DNA from: Monoplex corrugatus
Taxonomy: Eukaryota > Mollusca > Gastropoda > Littorinimorpha > Ranellidae
Length of the DNA: 64,000 nucleotides
Assembly: GCA_030674185.1 (NCBI GenBank)
Contig: JAPXFY010000018.1
Location: forward strand, 42,318,432-42,382,431
Reading direction: 5' to 3'
The position numbers and the translations under genes were made by a program. Positions 31,681 through 45,100 of this stretch are shown here, in pieces. The notes beneath the pieces are model-generated. The model was given only the letters and a program-made list of their open reading frames with translations. It searched no databases and was not told where the DNA came from. Positions within the stretch are counted from its first letter, which is position 1. Each line of letters starts with the position of its first letter.

Positions 31681-32640
31681 ACTAAGAACTGTGAATATAC
31701 AACTGGTCTCTAATTCTTACATGATCGGTCTCTAATTCTAAGAGGCAGTGCTTTACCCTGTACATTATTTGCTTAAAAATATCTGTGAAAATACAGTAGC
31801 CTAGTTTGCAACTAAAAACCAATGTAACAGTGCTAAGTTGGTAACTCATTCAGTCCATTCTAAAACCCCTCCACGCACACCAGTGTTAAAGCCCTTGCAG
31901 CAGTCTTGGATTTAATTTTACTGGAAAGGGATGTATTTAAAATGATTTGGTCATCTTGTTTTAATTTGATTTTTTACTTCTCTAAAACAAGAGATTGTAG
32001 AGCTCGGGTTAACAACATACACATGAGGGTGCTGTATAGGACCCAAAACAATGCCTCACCCTCAGTCCAAGAGAAATGATGCAGATAGAGATAATCTGCA
32101 TATCAGTTTCAGTTTAATTTGCACTTTAGCCCCTGCTAATGAAAAATGAGCAAAACTTTTGTTTATCAAGAGCTAATGCGGTCACCATTACCGAGTTTGA
32201 TGGTAGCTGCTGCAACAGATACCACAACAACCCCCATTCCATCTGGTAATGTGGAAGAATTGATGTGGTCACCTGTCACCATCATCGAGTTTGATGGTAG
32301 TTGCTGCAATAAATACAACTCCTCCATTCACTCTGTTCTTGACTTCTCTCTGATACTTCATAGACCCTGAAACCGCTGATATTGGTGGTGGTGTTCACAC
32401 ACAAGATGTGGATGGTCCTATAAGATTTTTTTTGGCCTCAAAATTTCATTGCAGAATTCTGGTACACATATGTATGTTCTCTCGTGTCAATCAAGAATAC
32501 ATTTAAGTGTAATGGTATTTGTTACTGTCTGATGCCTGGTTTTCATTCACATGTAGGGCTTTTGTCTAAACACCCTGAAAGTCACTGAAGACACACAGCT
32601 AAGTAACACAAACACACGGGTTTTTTTGGGTTTCTGTATT

Positions 32641-32646
32641 TTTATT
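32641..32646 (-). terminator. Candidate distal polyadenylation signal (minus strand)
   Basis: TTTATT on the plus strand is AATAAA on the minus strand; downstream on the minus strand the text cccgtgtgtttgtgtt resembles a GU-rich downstream element. Confidence 0.3.
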
Positions 32647-33696
32647 TTTTTTCCAAAACAAGACATTGAATTAATCAAAACTTGATCTAGAATTGGAAAC
32701 ATGTGATTCAAACCTTATTCCATTGAGTTAACATATATCATGGTAACCATTATTTCATAAGAAAGTTGTGTGATAAACAATAATAGAATTTGCTTTGAAG
32801 TGGAAAAGCAAAACATGATAATGCCTTCATATCAACTGGCAAATCAGTGAAACCATAACTTGTGTTGCTCAGTTAAAAAGTAGCTCAAATCATACAACTC
32901 ATAATTACATTTGCTCACAGAGAATTCCCCAAACAATTCATTTATAAAATCGAAACACTCTGCACTCTAACAGTGTGAAAAGTTGGAAAAGGACACTGTA
33001 TCATTGTTGAACAGAATGACAGTATGACCCAAGCTGAGTTGAACTATATTGACAGCACCAATTGCATGCAAGAAAGCTTGAAGATGTCCAAAAATCTCAA
33101 AGAAACAAACCACTGTTTACCCAAGGTGAATCAGATGGGCTTTAGGCATAGGCAAAACAGCTTAGATTACAGTTTTCTGATTTCCAAAGTACTGACCGTG
33201 GCTATAAACATTATCATGATGGTGACAGAAATGTATACGAGTTGGACCACTAACACACTGCCATAAACAGAAGCAGTTTAAAATCCTAATTCAGGTTCTT
33301 CTTGCCTATATACATTTGTTCTTAATTTTTGTTCACTGCTCGACTGACCTTTTCACCAGCCACCAGAAACAGTAGGCCTACTCAATTTTTTGTTACTGAA
33401 CAGAAAACCGTGAAATGGCCAACACATAGAATAACGCTGACTTTGATCAATAATGACAAGGAGACAGTAAAACTTTTGACATCTTTTCACATATAAAACG
33501 TGTCATCACTCATTGTGACAGGACTTCTAGCAAGTGGTTCCAGGTAATATAAATACAATTACCACAAAGCCATTAAGATTAATACTGTATCATGTTTCTT
33601 TTTATTTTGTAATCTGACTGTAAGACTTAACCCATCCCATTTTTTTTATTTGACTAGATGCCTAGGATGACTTGCAGAAAATAAAAAAAATAGGAG

Positions 33697-33715
33697 GGGG
33701 GGGGGGGGGGGGGGC
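33697..33715. repeat. Poly-G run
   Basis: About 18 consecutive G, inside the repeat-poor block. Confidence 0.9.
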
Positions 33716-35596
33716 AGGGAGACAAGCTTAATGGAAAAAAAAAATTGCACAATTAAAGAAAAAAGTAGGGCCTACCTTTCACCTGTTTTACATCACACCA
33801 GATTACATCTATGAAATCTGCAGACAATCCAACATTCAAATGTATATTTCTTCATTGGAAAAATGTCTTTGACAAACAACGAATATTCTTTCAACACCCT
33901 CTTCCATTATGAACAATAACATTGTTATTAACAAGGTATTTCCCATTTTCATTCAGCAGAATTAAAAAAGTAAGGTAAGTAGTCAAAAATGACTGTCAAA
34001 TATTCTTCCTATTATTACCCTCTGTGTAGCTGATTGAATGACTAGGAACAACCGCAAGAAAAGGAACTGATTGTGTGATAACAAAAACGTGGCAATGGAC
34101 ATCTTGCCTCTATTTTCGGTCCATGAAGTTGATGTCACACTGATTATCTATGCACACAGTTAATATAAGCTATATGTAGACGTTTCAAGACACAATGCAA
34201 GGAAATCAAACCACAAAATGATGGCAAAACATTCATTTTTACATGCAAGCAATGCAGTGGTCACTGTTTCATTTAATGATATCACTGTCCGTTGGATCAC
34301 AGCAAATGCTGACTTGGCAAAAGATTCAATCTTGAAATTTCATTTTCACAATTTAAAACCAAACTTCATCATAAAACCGGATGAGAGAGGGGATTTTTCA
34401 AATTCATGCTAGTCATAAACACACGCCATACTCAAACTGAACTGACCACCCTAAGGTCTTAAGCAAAACAAAGTAGCATGCAGTTACAGAATATCCAAGT
34501 TTCAGAAGACATTCATTTTTTTTTTCTGGTCCATGTACCAATGATGACATACATTTACAGCTGATTATTAATCTACATTATGAATAAAAGGATTGGGTGT
34601 TCACAAATTCAAAACACAATAAGACTGAATCAGAAGCTCACTCAGGACACGAAGCATGAACTCACACCACATAAAATGAATTCATCAATCAAACGCGACA
34701 AATTTACAACACGATCAAATCAAAAGAAACTGACAGGTTGGGGTGTGTGTGAAATTAGTATATCTTTTCAGCCTGTTCATTCATATATCAGCTATCTGCT
34801 TGTTTACCTTAAAAAGGCACAAGCACAGAATTTTTTCACCATATCATTTCTTGCAATTAAACTGGCTTCCAATTCAGTTTTGCAATGTTCTGATTGAGTT
34901 CATGATCGATGAACAAAGCAGGACTATCTAGAAACAAATTGCACCCAACAACATTCTGCAAAGTGGCAAAGACCTCGAACACATTGTATAGCTCATACCA
35001 TGCAAAATTTAACCTGTTAATCACATAAGTTCAGTGCAATTCATCATGTAAAAATCACAATTATCAATCTTCACTGTTTAAGACATCATCAATGAACATT
35101 TACCACCAGTATAAATCTTCAACAAGAGTCTCAGGGAAAATAAAAAAAAGACTAAATGACAGATACTATCTGAAAGTACAACGTGAATTGTGTCTGTGTT
35201 ATTCTTGAGTTAACACTGAAACAAATGGAGGAAAGAGTAAAGTAAACTATTTTTTTCAACCAAATTTTCACAATCAAGGAAAATTCAATATATGTTTTTC
35301 AAAGCATTCCATAAAATTTGATAATTATTTCCAAAACTACTCTTAAAAAATCAACTGGAGTATTCAGATGGAATACGAGCTGGACTGAGCAATTTCCAGA
35401 TCAAACAAGTCGTTCACAGTACCAAAATAACTGACACTTATGGTTACTGAGAAGGGCAGGAAGCAAGCTAGTTTTAATTAAAGCACGCTGAGTTCTTGCG
35501 TTATCCAGGGATGAGTTTCTATGTTGGCTGTGTGTTGCGTCAATTCATACTTTAGGTGGGGCTGGATATGTTTTCATTCATTTCCACTGGATTCCC

Positions 35597-35610
35597 CCCC
35601 CCCCCCCCCC
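35597..35610. repeat. Poly-C run
   Basis: Run of about 14-17 C. Confidence 0.85.
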
Positions 35611-37061
35611 TTTCATCCAGCATTCTGATGGCAAGATACATACATTTCATTACAACAGCAGTTCCAAAGATAGACTGATCCAAAGATTGAAGTAAAATCA
35701 TTCTATAGGTAGGTCCTCAAGACATGCTAGTGCAAATTAGGCAGACTTATGGCTTATGCCATGTATCTTTTGGAATCTTCTCCATCTGTGACAACAGGGC
35801 ACATGGAATTTACTTCAAGTGATAGTAAGCTATTATCAGAAACAAACTTAATCATAGGGAGAGTTCATGATCAAATAACTGAGCCAGTCAGCATGCAAAC
35901 TTGAACTACAATAGGACAAAGTTCAAGAACTGCAATACAACAGATGTGAAATAAATCTTTTCATAATTTTGAATCTAAGAATCAACTCCCTGACCAAGGA
36001 ATAACCTGATCAGTGACATGCAAACGAAAGATAAAGGACAATGTTTCAACAAAAACCAAGAAGTTCATTACATACAGATGAAAAAAAAAAAATCCTGCAC
36101 AAGAGTATTGCACTGTAAGTAGGCTACCAAAGTGTGGTGGATAATGTTTATGAAGACATGAAAAAAATGCAAAGAAATGAGAAAAATTAAACTGAAAAAA
36201 TTCTTTAAAATTTGAAAGAGTACAGTATCACACAGGTATTTTTTTGTTGTTCATGTACCATTTTAATAATACAACTTGTGCATAAATTTTTAAAACCCCA
36301 CAAAACTTCTTGAATTGGTGGCAATTTGCAATACTGATTACACTGCAATTTTCAAATTTTAATCACACATAATCATTCATGTATCATATCTGATGCATAT
36401 CATACTTGCTTGTCTATCCTGGCTGAATAGGTCTTTCTAACATTTAATGATTTCAGGTCGAGTAAATTCCACAATAATTTATAAACTGAATTGTTTTGAC
36501 AGGTTAAGTAAATTCCATAGTAATTCATATGTTGAATTCTTTTAATGATAGGCCTACCAATTCTATGCCGCATTCTGTACAACTGGATCTGACACGTTGA
36601 ATATAAATAACCTAGCGAAATGCACAATAAAGTTTCAAATCAAAATTCTTTACCTAAATCAAAAAGAAGTTGAAGAATCTCCCAATGTCCAATGCCAAAC
36701 TGTGAGGAAAAAAATGAGCTACGTAACAATGTCAGACGGCAAGCTAATAGGAACAAGCAAATAAAACATTTAGATGCTTGAAGCCAAAGAATATGGACTT
36801 ACAATCTCATTCCTTCTTCCACTGCACACTTCAGATTTTTTTTCTAAGTTCTGACAGTTTCAATTTCTCATCTCACTTGCAGTTACTCTTTCTTCTAATA
36901 CAGACTTGATGGACAAGATGTACATGACAATGTTCAATACTCAGATTTTCTAACATTCCAGGAACAATCTACCATGTAATGTTTCATCACATTAATTCCA
37001 AACCATCAATTTGACATCTATTAAGTGTAATTAAGAAAGAATGAGAGAGAGTGGAGTATGT

Positions 37062-37122
37062 ATATATCTATCTATCTATCTTTATCTATCTATCCATCCA
37101 TCTATCTATCTGTCTATCTATC
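37062..37122. repeat. (ATCT)n microsatellite
   Basis: Imperfect tatctatctatc run with a few ccat variants. Confidence 0.9.
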
Positions 37123-38309
37123 ATCACCATTCTTATTAAAAGAAACTACAAAAAGTTAATTTAATAAAGTGTAACAATTATGCTATTTTAAATACATTTT
37201 AAAGACTGGTCCAGAGGAAGAGAAGCTATTCAGAAGTACTGTCCATGACTTTAAAAATGTTTGCTAACTAAAATGTATCATTTACATTTCTGACATACAC
37301 AGGGCAGCATATCGATCATCAAAGGAAAAAAATATTTGCCAAAAGACTTGTCAACAAACTGAGCAAACACCGCACACACATGCCAAGTGATATGCACACA
37401 CGTTCACACAAGCAGCAGCACCAGTGAAAAGCTAAATTCAAAATTAATAATTTTCTTGATGACATGAACATTTACACACGCAAAACCTTGGCAAAACAGG
37501 GAACCATTCTGTTCATACGTCAACATTTTCATCAAAATATGTTAAGCAAGATAAATGCTGTTCAAAAATGTGAAAGAGTATTTGCAAATATTAACTGAAA
37601 AACTCAAATATTAACTGAAAAACAAAATCAATGCAACACAGATAGCCACCCCATATCCATACGCGATCTTTTCATTTATAATATTTCAATGACCATTAAG
37701 TTTGCATAGTTTTTGAAAGACTTAAGCAACAAGAATTACACTTACAGACAGTTATAATTGATAAGTAGACCAAAGGACCACAAACTGTTACTTTTAACTC
37801 AGAAGAAGGTTATGCTTAGCAACTGAATCGGTAAATAAAGACAAAAGGTATTCAAATATACCATGTACCACATCCAATATAAAAATTTTACAAACTACAT
37901 TGTCATGAAATGACAAGCACATATCCCACACACATGAAATGTACACAAGTAATTATGATTCAAAATGACAACACGATGGGACAGATTACAGCACAAAAGG
38001 TAGGCAAGATGAAACACTGAGATTTACATAACCTCAAAAACTAACCCATTCAGCTGAACAAGGGAATGACATTGCATCTGCCCAACAAACATGTGCAACT
38101 TTGGGCAAATTACATCTCTTAATTAAAATATTACAACAACAAAGGTTCACAACACTGATATCACAAACACTACAAAACATCAATCCATGGATATTCAAAT
38201 ATTGTGTCAAGTCTCAAAATGACGAGAAACTGATGACGGCAACAATAAAAAACAATAATGGGAAAATGGGGAAGGAAAAGTGGGGCTTGGGTGGGGTGGG
38301 GGATTCACA

Positions 38310-38315
38310 TTTATT
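38310..38315 (-). terminator. Candidate proximal polyadenylation signal (minus strand)
   Basis: TTTATT on the plus strand, about 0.67 kb after the ARL6IP5 stop. Presence of the hexamer only. Confidence 0.25.
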
Positions 38316-38988
38316 TGCTTCTATAAATGATCTGTAGAAGCAATCATGAACAACTGTTTCAAGTAAGACAAAGGATAAAGATGGACAGCAGAGTGAGGAG
38401 ACATCAATTGTTTTTACTTACTCACTTCTAGAGATAATTAACAGAAGTAATTTTGAACAACCATTTCAGACAGAACCCAGGAGGGAACACAGTCAGACAA
38501 ATCGAGTCTTTCTTCATTTAACTATCATGGAAAAACAATATCAAATGAATGAATAAATACATACAAGAAATATATAAACGAAGAAAAAAAATCACATTAT
38601 TCATAAGACAATGCCTTAAAGCAATCAAGCAGAAAAACAATTCATCAGTACCAAAAAGAAAAAAGAAAAAAAGCACAATAATAAATAAACAAATATATAT
38701 GTATATATATATAGGCCTATATCATTTTTTATGTATATAAAAGATAGCTACTCAGCTGTCATAAAAAAACCTTCCCATGTCTGTTAAGTTTAAAAGTTAT
38801 ACAATATATATACTTAAACCAGGTACAGAAAAATGATAAATCAGACTGAAAGTATTGTGAAGTAACAAAAACAGAGTATCTCCCTCTTAAAAAAAAAAAC
38901 GCCACCACCTGGCAGAGTCCAAAAGCAGTTATCCATAGCAGCTTCTACCCATCATAACTACATGGTAATCATTGAAGGTTTATGTCCT

Positions 38989-39128
38989 TTATGAACCAGC
39001 TTCTTGTTCCTGTCCCAGCCCTTCCAGAATGATGCCCATTGGTGTTCGTTTCAGTCCAACATACTCCATCTTGTTGGTGATTTTGTTCTTGATACTTCGC
39101 ATCCGCAGTGATGCATGGATGATCACCA
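38989..39128 (-). CDS. ARL6IP5: ARL6IP5-like exon 3 and stop
   Basis: Acceptor tggttttgcag next to 39128. It encodes VIIHASLRMRSIKNKITNKM and GLKRTPMGIILEGLGQ, ending EQEAGS and TAA. The last residues are shorter than in vertebrates. Confidence 0.95.
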
Positions 39129-39231
39129 CTGCAAAACCAACATTGATATTTACTGTTACATATAAAACCAATATTGATATTTAATGCGACATGCATTGTT
39201 TCAATTTTACTGCTAACTTTCTGAATTTTCT

Positions 39232-39283
<52 letters not shown>

Positions 39284-42010
39284 CACACATACACACACAC
39301 ACACACAATGTGACAAACATGTACAAAAACTGACTGGGGTGCCTTCCATCTGTCCATTGATAACATACATATATTACGATACTACTTAATTAGACTAATT
39401 TTAACTAATTCATTTAAACAAGTATTTCTGTAAATATCAGTACCCAAACTGTCATAGAAATCCATCAATAAAAATTAGAATTATATATCTGTACCAACCA
39501 ATAAACACTGCCATATAAGACCCACCCACAACATTCAATTCTGTGTCTCCCAGTCACACAAACGCTCACACATGATTCTGCTCAAACTTATCATTATTGT
39601 ACATTTGTGTATTTTTCTCATGATTTGTGCATATAAGTTAGACTCATTTGAAAAATATGTTACCACAGAACTGCAATATTTTTTGCTATCCACTCTCCCT
39701 TTCTTTTTGATTCTGTGCAACTGTGTTTTTGTTTCTGGTGCAATACAGATGATTTAAAAAAAAAATTTTTTTTTTTTTTAGATTTTAGAAATGGAGAATC
39801 CTTTATTGCTACAGAACTCTTGCTTGTAATAGATACAGAGTCAGCTCCCTTGCTGCTGTGGAATCTTTTATGCACACTAGGTACATGCTTACCATAAGAC
39901 TTCCATTCTACTTATTTGAAAGAGCTGAGCCTTCTTAATCAAATACAGCGAAATGGTCAAACCATTCTAGTCACTATTTTCATGCAAAAATGATTCAAAA
40001 ACAAAAGAAATCATTGTTTCTAACACAAGCATTTTTCACTGCAAATCTCTGTGTTACTGTATGTGAAAAACTGAAACAGATCCAGAATTGATACTTTTTT
40101 TGTGTGTGTCACTGCGCTAGACAAAGGCACAAAGTAAAGCTTTGGACAGCATACATATAATACAGCTGACCACTCATATCAAGTGTAACAAATTTCAATC
40201 AAATTTTAATAAATCAAAAGGTAAAATAAAACAGATCCGTACTTATCAGGTAAACAGAACTACATTTACACTTACCTAAGCTGAGAAATAATCTTACTCT
40301 TAGATCTATCTGTTGCAAAAAAGAACATCAGGGGGAAAAAAGGACTGTTGCTTGAAAGTTAACTCTTCATAAAAAGTTGAGATCTTACACCATTTAAAAC
40401 AGCGTAATGAATTCTCAAAACTTATCATTTCGTGATTCGTTGTCTTGCTTTAAACTGAAGACTCAAGCCAGACACCATGTTTTTATACACATAATAATCT
40501 AATTGCATAAAATGAAAAAAAACAACTACAAAATCTTGTGAATATAATGGGAATACAAAGCAGAAATAAAGGATAGAGCTAAACAGTAAGAAGACTGAAG
40601 TCATGGCAATCTGTAAAAAAAAAAAAAAGTGAAAAATGCTCAAATCCAAATTTTTCTTTTATGCTGTAGTGATGTTCTCTTTGCCACTGAGGTCAAATTG
40701 TTGCGCATCAATAGACTCATACTGAGAAATAAAATTAGTTACAAAACACAACTTTTGTTCTTAACTACAGAAAGTCGATTTCTGTACGTTTTAACAATTA
40801 TTGTTTCAAACATTGTTATGAAGATACGGATAGTCTAGAATGTCATGCACTCAGATCTTGAAAAAGCTTCATATGAATGAAAACTTGACAGGCATCAAGG
40901 GCAATGGCCGACTGTCGCTAATGTGAAAACGGATTTTAATTTTTGTCAGAAGATCCTGAAAAAGTGCTGTTCACACACCTTCCTCCAAAAAAAAACTGAC
41001 ACTGGGCAATGTTTCTTTTGGTCAATGTGACCCTGAACTTGGGTGCCTAAGCTTTAAAACTTGACCTTTCATAACTCCTCAACAGTCCACTCTTTTAATC
41101 CAAATAAGGTAGTAAAGATCCATCCATTAGAAAGCTGAGAAAATCATGTCCACATATTTTTGTCAATGACAGACACACACACACACAGACGGACACACAC
41201 ACACACACACACGCCTTTCTCTGGTCAATATCAAATAAAAATTACAGGAAACTGACTTACACAACAGGGGGAATGCAATGCCGAAGAGAAAAACGATGAC
41301 AGCACCAAACATGTAAACCACCAGGTATCCTGCAGCCAGTACAATGAGGATGCTGACCAAGGGATGATTACGCTTGAACCTTCGTGCCTGTCCTTGGTAA
41401 TTGGTGGTGTACACGTAACCACCAAACGCAACAGATATTGCTGCAAAACCTAGGACCATCTTCACAGGGTGAAAAATCCTGAAAAACAAAAACAAAACAA
41501 ATTTAACTACACACAAAAAAACCGCATACACACTGTAATTATATATCTTTCTGAACTTAACTCTTAAACATTGAGAAATTTGAAGACTATAAATGAACAG
41601 AAAAGACAAACATTAATTACACTGTTGAGAAAATTAACGAGTGAATGAAGCTGAATTCATCCTCATATAAGACAGAATTTATACAATAATAGTACTGACA
41701 AAATGCCAATCGAGTTCCCTCAAACTGGTTTTTTTTAGTCTGACAAAGGAAAACCAACTAATTACCATTCCCTAAAACTGTTTTTTTAGTCTGACAAAGA
41801 AAAACCAACTAATCACAAACCAAACTACCAACAAAGTAACATAAATTGTTTAATGAAATAAAATTAGGAAATCTACTTATTTCTGGTGCTCTGACAATTG
41901 CCAACCATATTCAAACGTAAACGTATGTGTGAATACTGTAGGTATCAATAACATTTTATAAACCGGGGTGTGTATGTGTATGTATGTGTATATAGGGCCT
42001 ACATGTGTGT

Positions 42011-42064
<54 letters not shown>

Positions 42065-42131
42065 CATGTATATATATATATGTATAGATATATATATATA
42101 TATATGTGTGTGCGTGTGTACGTGTGCGCGC

Positions 42132-42184
<53 letters not shown>

Positions 42185-45100
42185 TACTTATTATGTGTGT
42201 ACAATTTCAATGCATTTATTTCAACATGACAGTTGTACTCTGAGTCCCATCAGAAAAGTCGTTCCACATCAATGCTATACATTATTCATATACATTAATA
42301 TCACCTCTTTTTCCATGTCCTGGATGAGCTGCTGTTTGTTCATTCTCATACACTGACTGAACATTTATCATCTACGTAGTAATTTTAGACTTTTCATATT
42401 TTCATTCCTGAAAGAGAATTCCAGCCTAAATCCACACTTACAGTAAATGTCAAAGAATGGAATGACATTTAGTGTTTGGCTTCAGGGACATAATGACTGT
42501 TATCTATATTATATATCATGTGGTGCCCCAAAATGAGTTTACAGCACATTATGACAATCAAATAAAAACACACAAACCACATTATGAAATATGTAGGCTT
42601 ACTTTGATGCAAAACAGACAACCAATAACAATGGAAACATATACATGAACACATCAATGAACCCTATTTGCAATTATGCAGCTCTCGTGCATGCACATGC
42701 ACACACACACACATATACACATATATAATACAAAATGTATGAACAAATAATATGGAACCCTGCGTGCACACATGTACATATATATACACAAAGAAAGAAA
42801 CAAAATTTCACATCATGCAACACACCGCAAAGTAATAAATAAGTAACACAACATTCTGGTATTAGCACAAAATGCTTTCTGAAAGAGATGAGTGTTCAGT
42901 TTAGCTAAGAAAGATGAAAATTCATTAGAGAAGCAGATATCCTGGGAGTGACACCAAAACAGTTGGTGTTAGGAACTGAAATGACCTGGCACTGACCATT
43001 TTAATTAAGGGAGATACGCGCAACTGGAATAAGTTTATCAGATGAAGATTTGTAGCGATCTACCATCTGAGTATGAAGGAGGACCATAAATAAGGTATGA
43101 AGGACTAGTACCATTACAATGGGCCATACTGAAATAAGTTTGTCAAATGAAGATTATGGTGACCTGCTATCTGAATATGAAGGACAATAAGAAAGAATGA
43201 AGGAATGGTAACTTTAAAATAGAGAAAAGTTCGAGTTGCCAGTCTAAAGCTAATCTGGTACCTTCACTGGAACAGTGGAAGCCAGTGAAGTGTTCAAAGC
43301 AGTGAAATGATATGATCACAGTGTTTAAAGTAAAAGACTAGACGACGGAAGATTTTGGATAATAATAATAATAATAATTACAATATTTATATAGCACAAA
43401 ATCTCGATAAAAATCAAATCTAAGCGCTGAACATACACTTACGCATGCGCACACACACATGCACACACACACTTACACATGGCTATAAATGGGGAAAAAG
43501 AATAAAAGCAATGGAAAATTATAGAGAGCATATTATATACAAATATATATTACAATGTGATTCCCCTCCGAGTGGAGACAGGCTACAGAGGGGGGATGAG
43601 TGAGGTCAGGATTTTATGCAGAGGAGAAAAGGTGAGTTTTGAGAGCGGACTTGAAGGAGACAAAAGTAGGTTGCTGACGGACAGAGAGAGGAAGTTTGTT
43701 CCAGGAAAGTGGACCAGAAACAGAGAAGGCTCGTGGACCATAGGTATTGAGCTTGGTGCGTGGAAAGCGAAAAGTCAGAGGATCGGAGGCAGAGCGGAGG
43801 GTACGTGAGGGAACATAGATCTCAAGTAGGCTTGACAGGTAATGGGGGGCTGCGTTATTGAGGCTTTTGTAGCACATGGTGTCTAGTTTGTACTATATGC
43901 GCTTTGATACAGGGAGCCAGTGAAGTTGTGCCAGGAGAGGAGATATGTGGTCAGCTTTTTTCTTTTTGAGTACAAGGCGTGCAGCATTGTTTTGAATGCG
44001 CTGTAGGATGTGAATGGTGGAGGCAGGAAGACCAGACAGGAGTGAATTGCAATAGTCAATGCGAGACATTATGAAGGAGAGAACGAGTTTTGCAGTTGTT
44101 TCCACAGAGAGATACTTCCTGATCAAGCTTATACGATGGAGGTGATAGTAGCAAGATCTGGCAGTTTGAGAAACAAAGTTGTTCATGGAGAGGGTAGAGT
44201 CAATGCAGACACCAGAAAAAAAAAATCTTCACAAACCGGCAATTTTTTTTTTTCTCTCGTAATGTCAGCTAGAACTTAGAAGGGAATTATAATACCCATA
44301 AGTGGATATACATGTATACTAATATCAGAGGCCTACATTTTGGGAAAAGGGAACAAAATTCTGATTCTGCTAAGTTTAAGATACGACATGTTGCTTGTGC
44401 TGATGCCACCAAACATGTGGGTTCAACTGGGCAAAGTATTTTTTCACACAACATTCCTTTACTAAGAATAAGATGATTATGGAACTAACTGTTGTAACGA
44501 GCATTTTAATCAGGCTTGCAAAAGTCAAAATTATATTGACCTTAACATCACTCCACAACCATGACATGTATTTCTCATGATAAAATCTCTGTGGTTTATA
44601 ATCTGAACATTTGTTCATACTGTAGGGTTGAATGATAACCTTTTTGTGTGTGTGTTTTTCCTTTTATCATACACTCATACTTCAGTTCTTCACTCATACT
44701 TCAGTTCTTCTGATAGACCATGGACTCAAGATCTGTTATCTCGAGTTCAATCTTAGCACATAACATCACATACTGGCCCCGTTTGTGGCCCAGCTTAATG
44801 TTTCCATCATTCTGATAGTGCAAGCTTTGTGTTTCAAAGTCCTCTCTCCCCCCCCCCCCCCCCCCCATTCCACCACTTCCAAGACTTTGCCAGTGCATAG
44901 TTTTGTGCAGGCTCAAAAAATACCCCAAATAACTGCTGGCAGATTTGGCTAGAGCCCATATGGAACTGTCTGAGTGTAATGAATCTCCAAGTTGCTCAAG
45001 TTTAGTTGACTTTGAATTATATTCAAATTCATCTATCTTTTTTATTAAAAGTGCATGGACCAATTCGAAAAAAAAAAGAAGCCAAAAATCAATGATACAG

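Larger units (their letters stand above)
29500..32610. other. Intergenic region between TMA7 and the ARL6IP5 3' end
   Basis: Repeat-rich: a LINE scrap at 29760-29945, an unidentified GC-richer patch at 29965-30120, CA-type dinucleotides at 30600-30700, a CTTTGCCAGTGCAG copy at 31469-31610, and a short duplicated cgagtttgatggtag text at 32192 and 32286. No gene recognised. Confidence 0.45.
32620..38988 (-). other. Repeat-poor block; possible long 3' UTR of ARL6IP5-like gene
   Basis: Over 6.3 kb no transposon-derived coding scrap is recognisable and long CA/TG runs are absent, unlike both flanks. Only a G run (33697-33715), a C run (35597-35610), an (ATCT)n tract (37062-37122) and A/T runs occur. 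On the minus strand an AATAAA at 32646-32641 followed by GT-rich text (32622-32605) would be a suitable distal cleavage site; nearer alternatives such as 38315-38310 exist. UTR status is inference. Confidence 0.35.
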
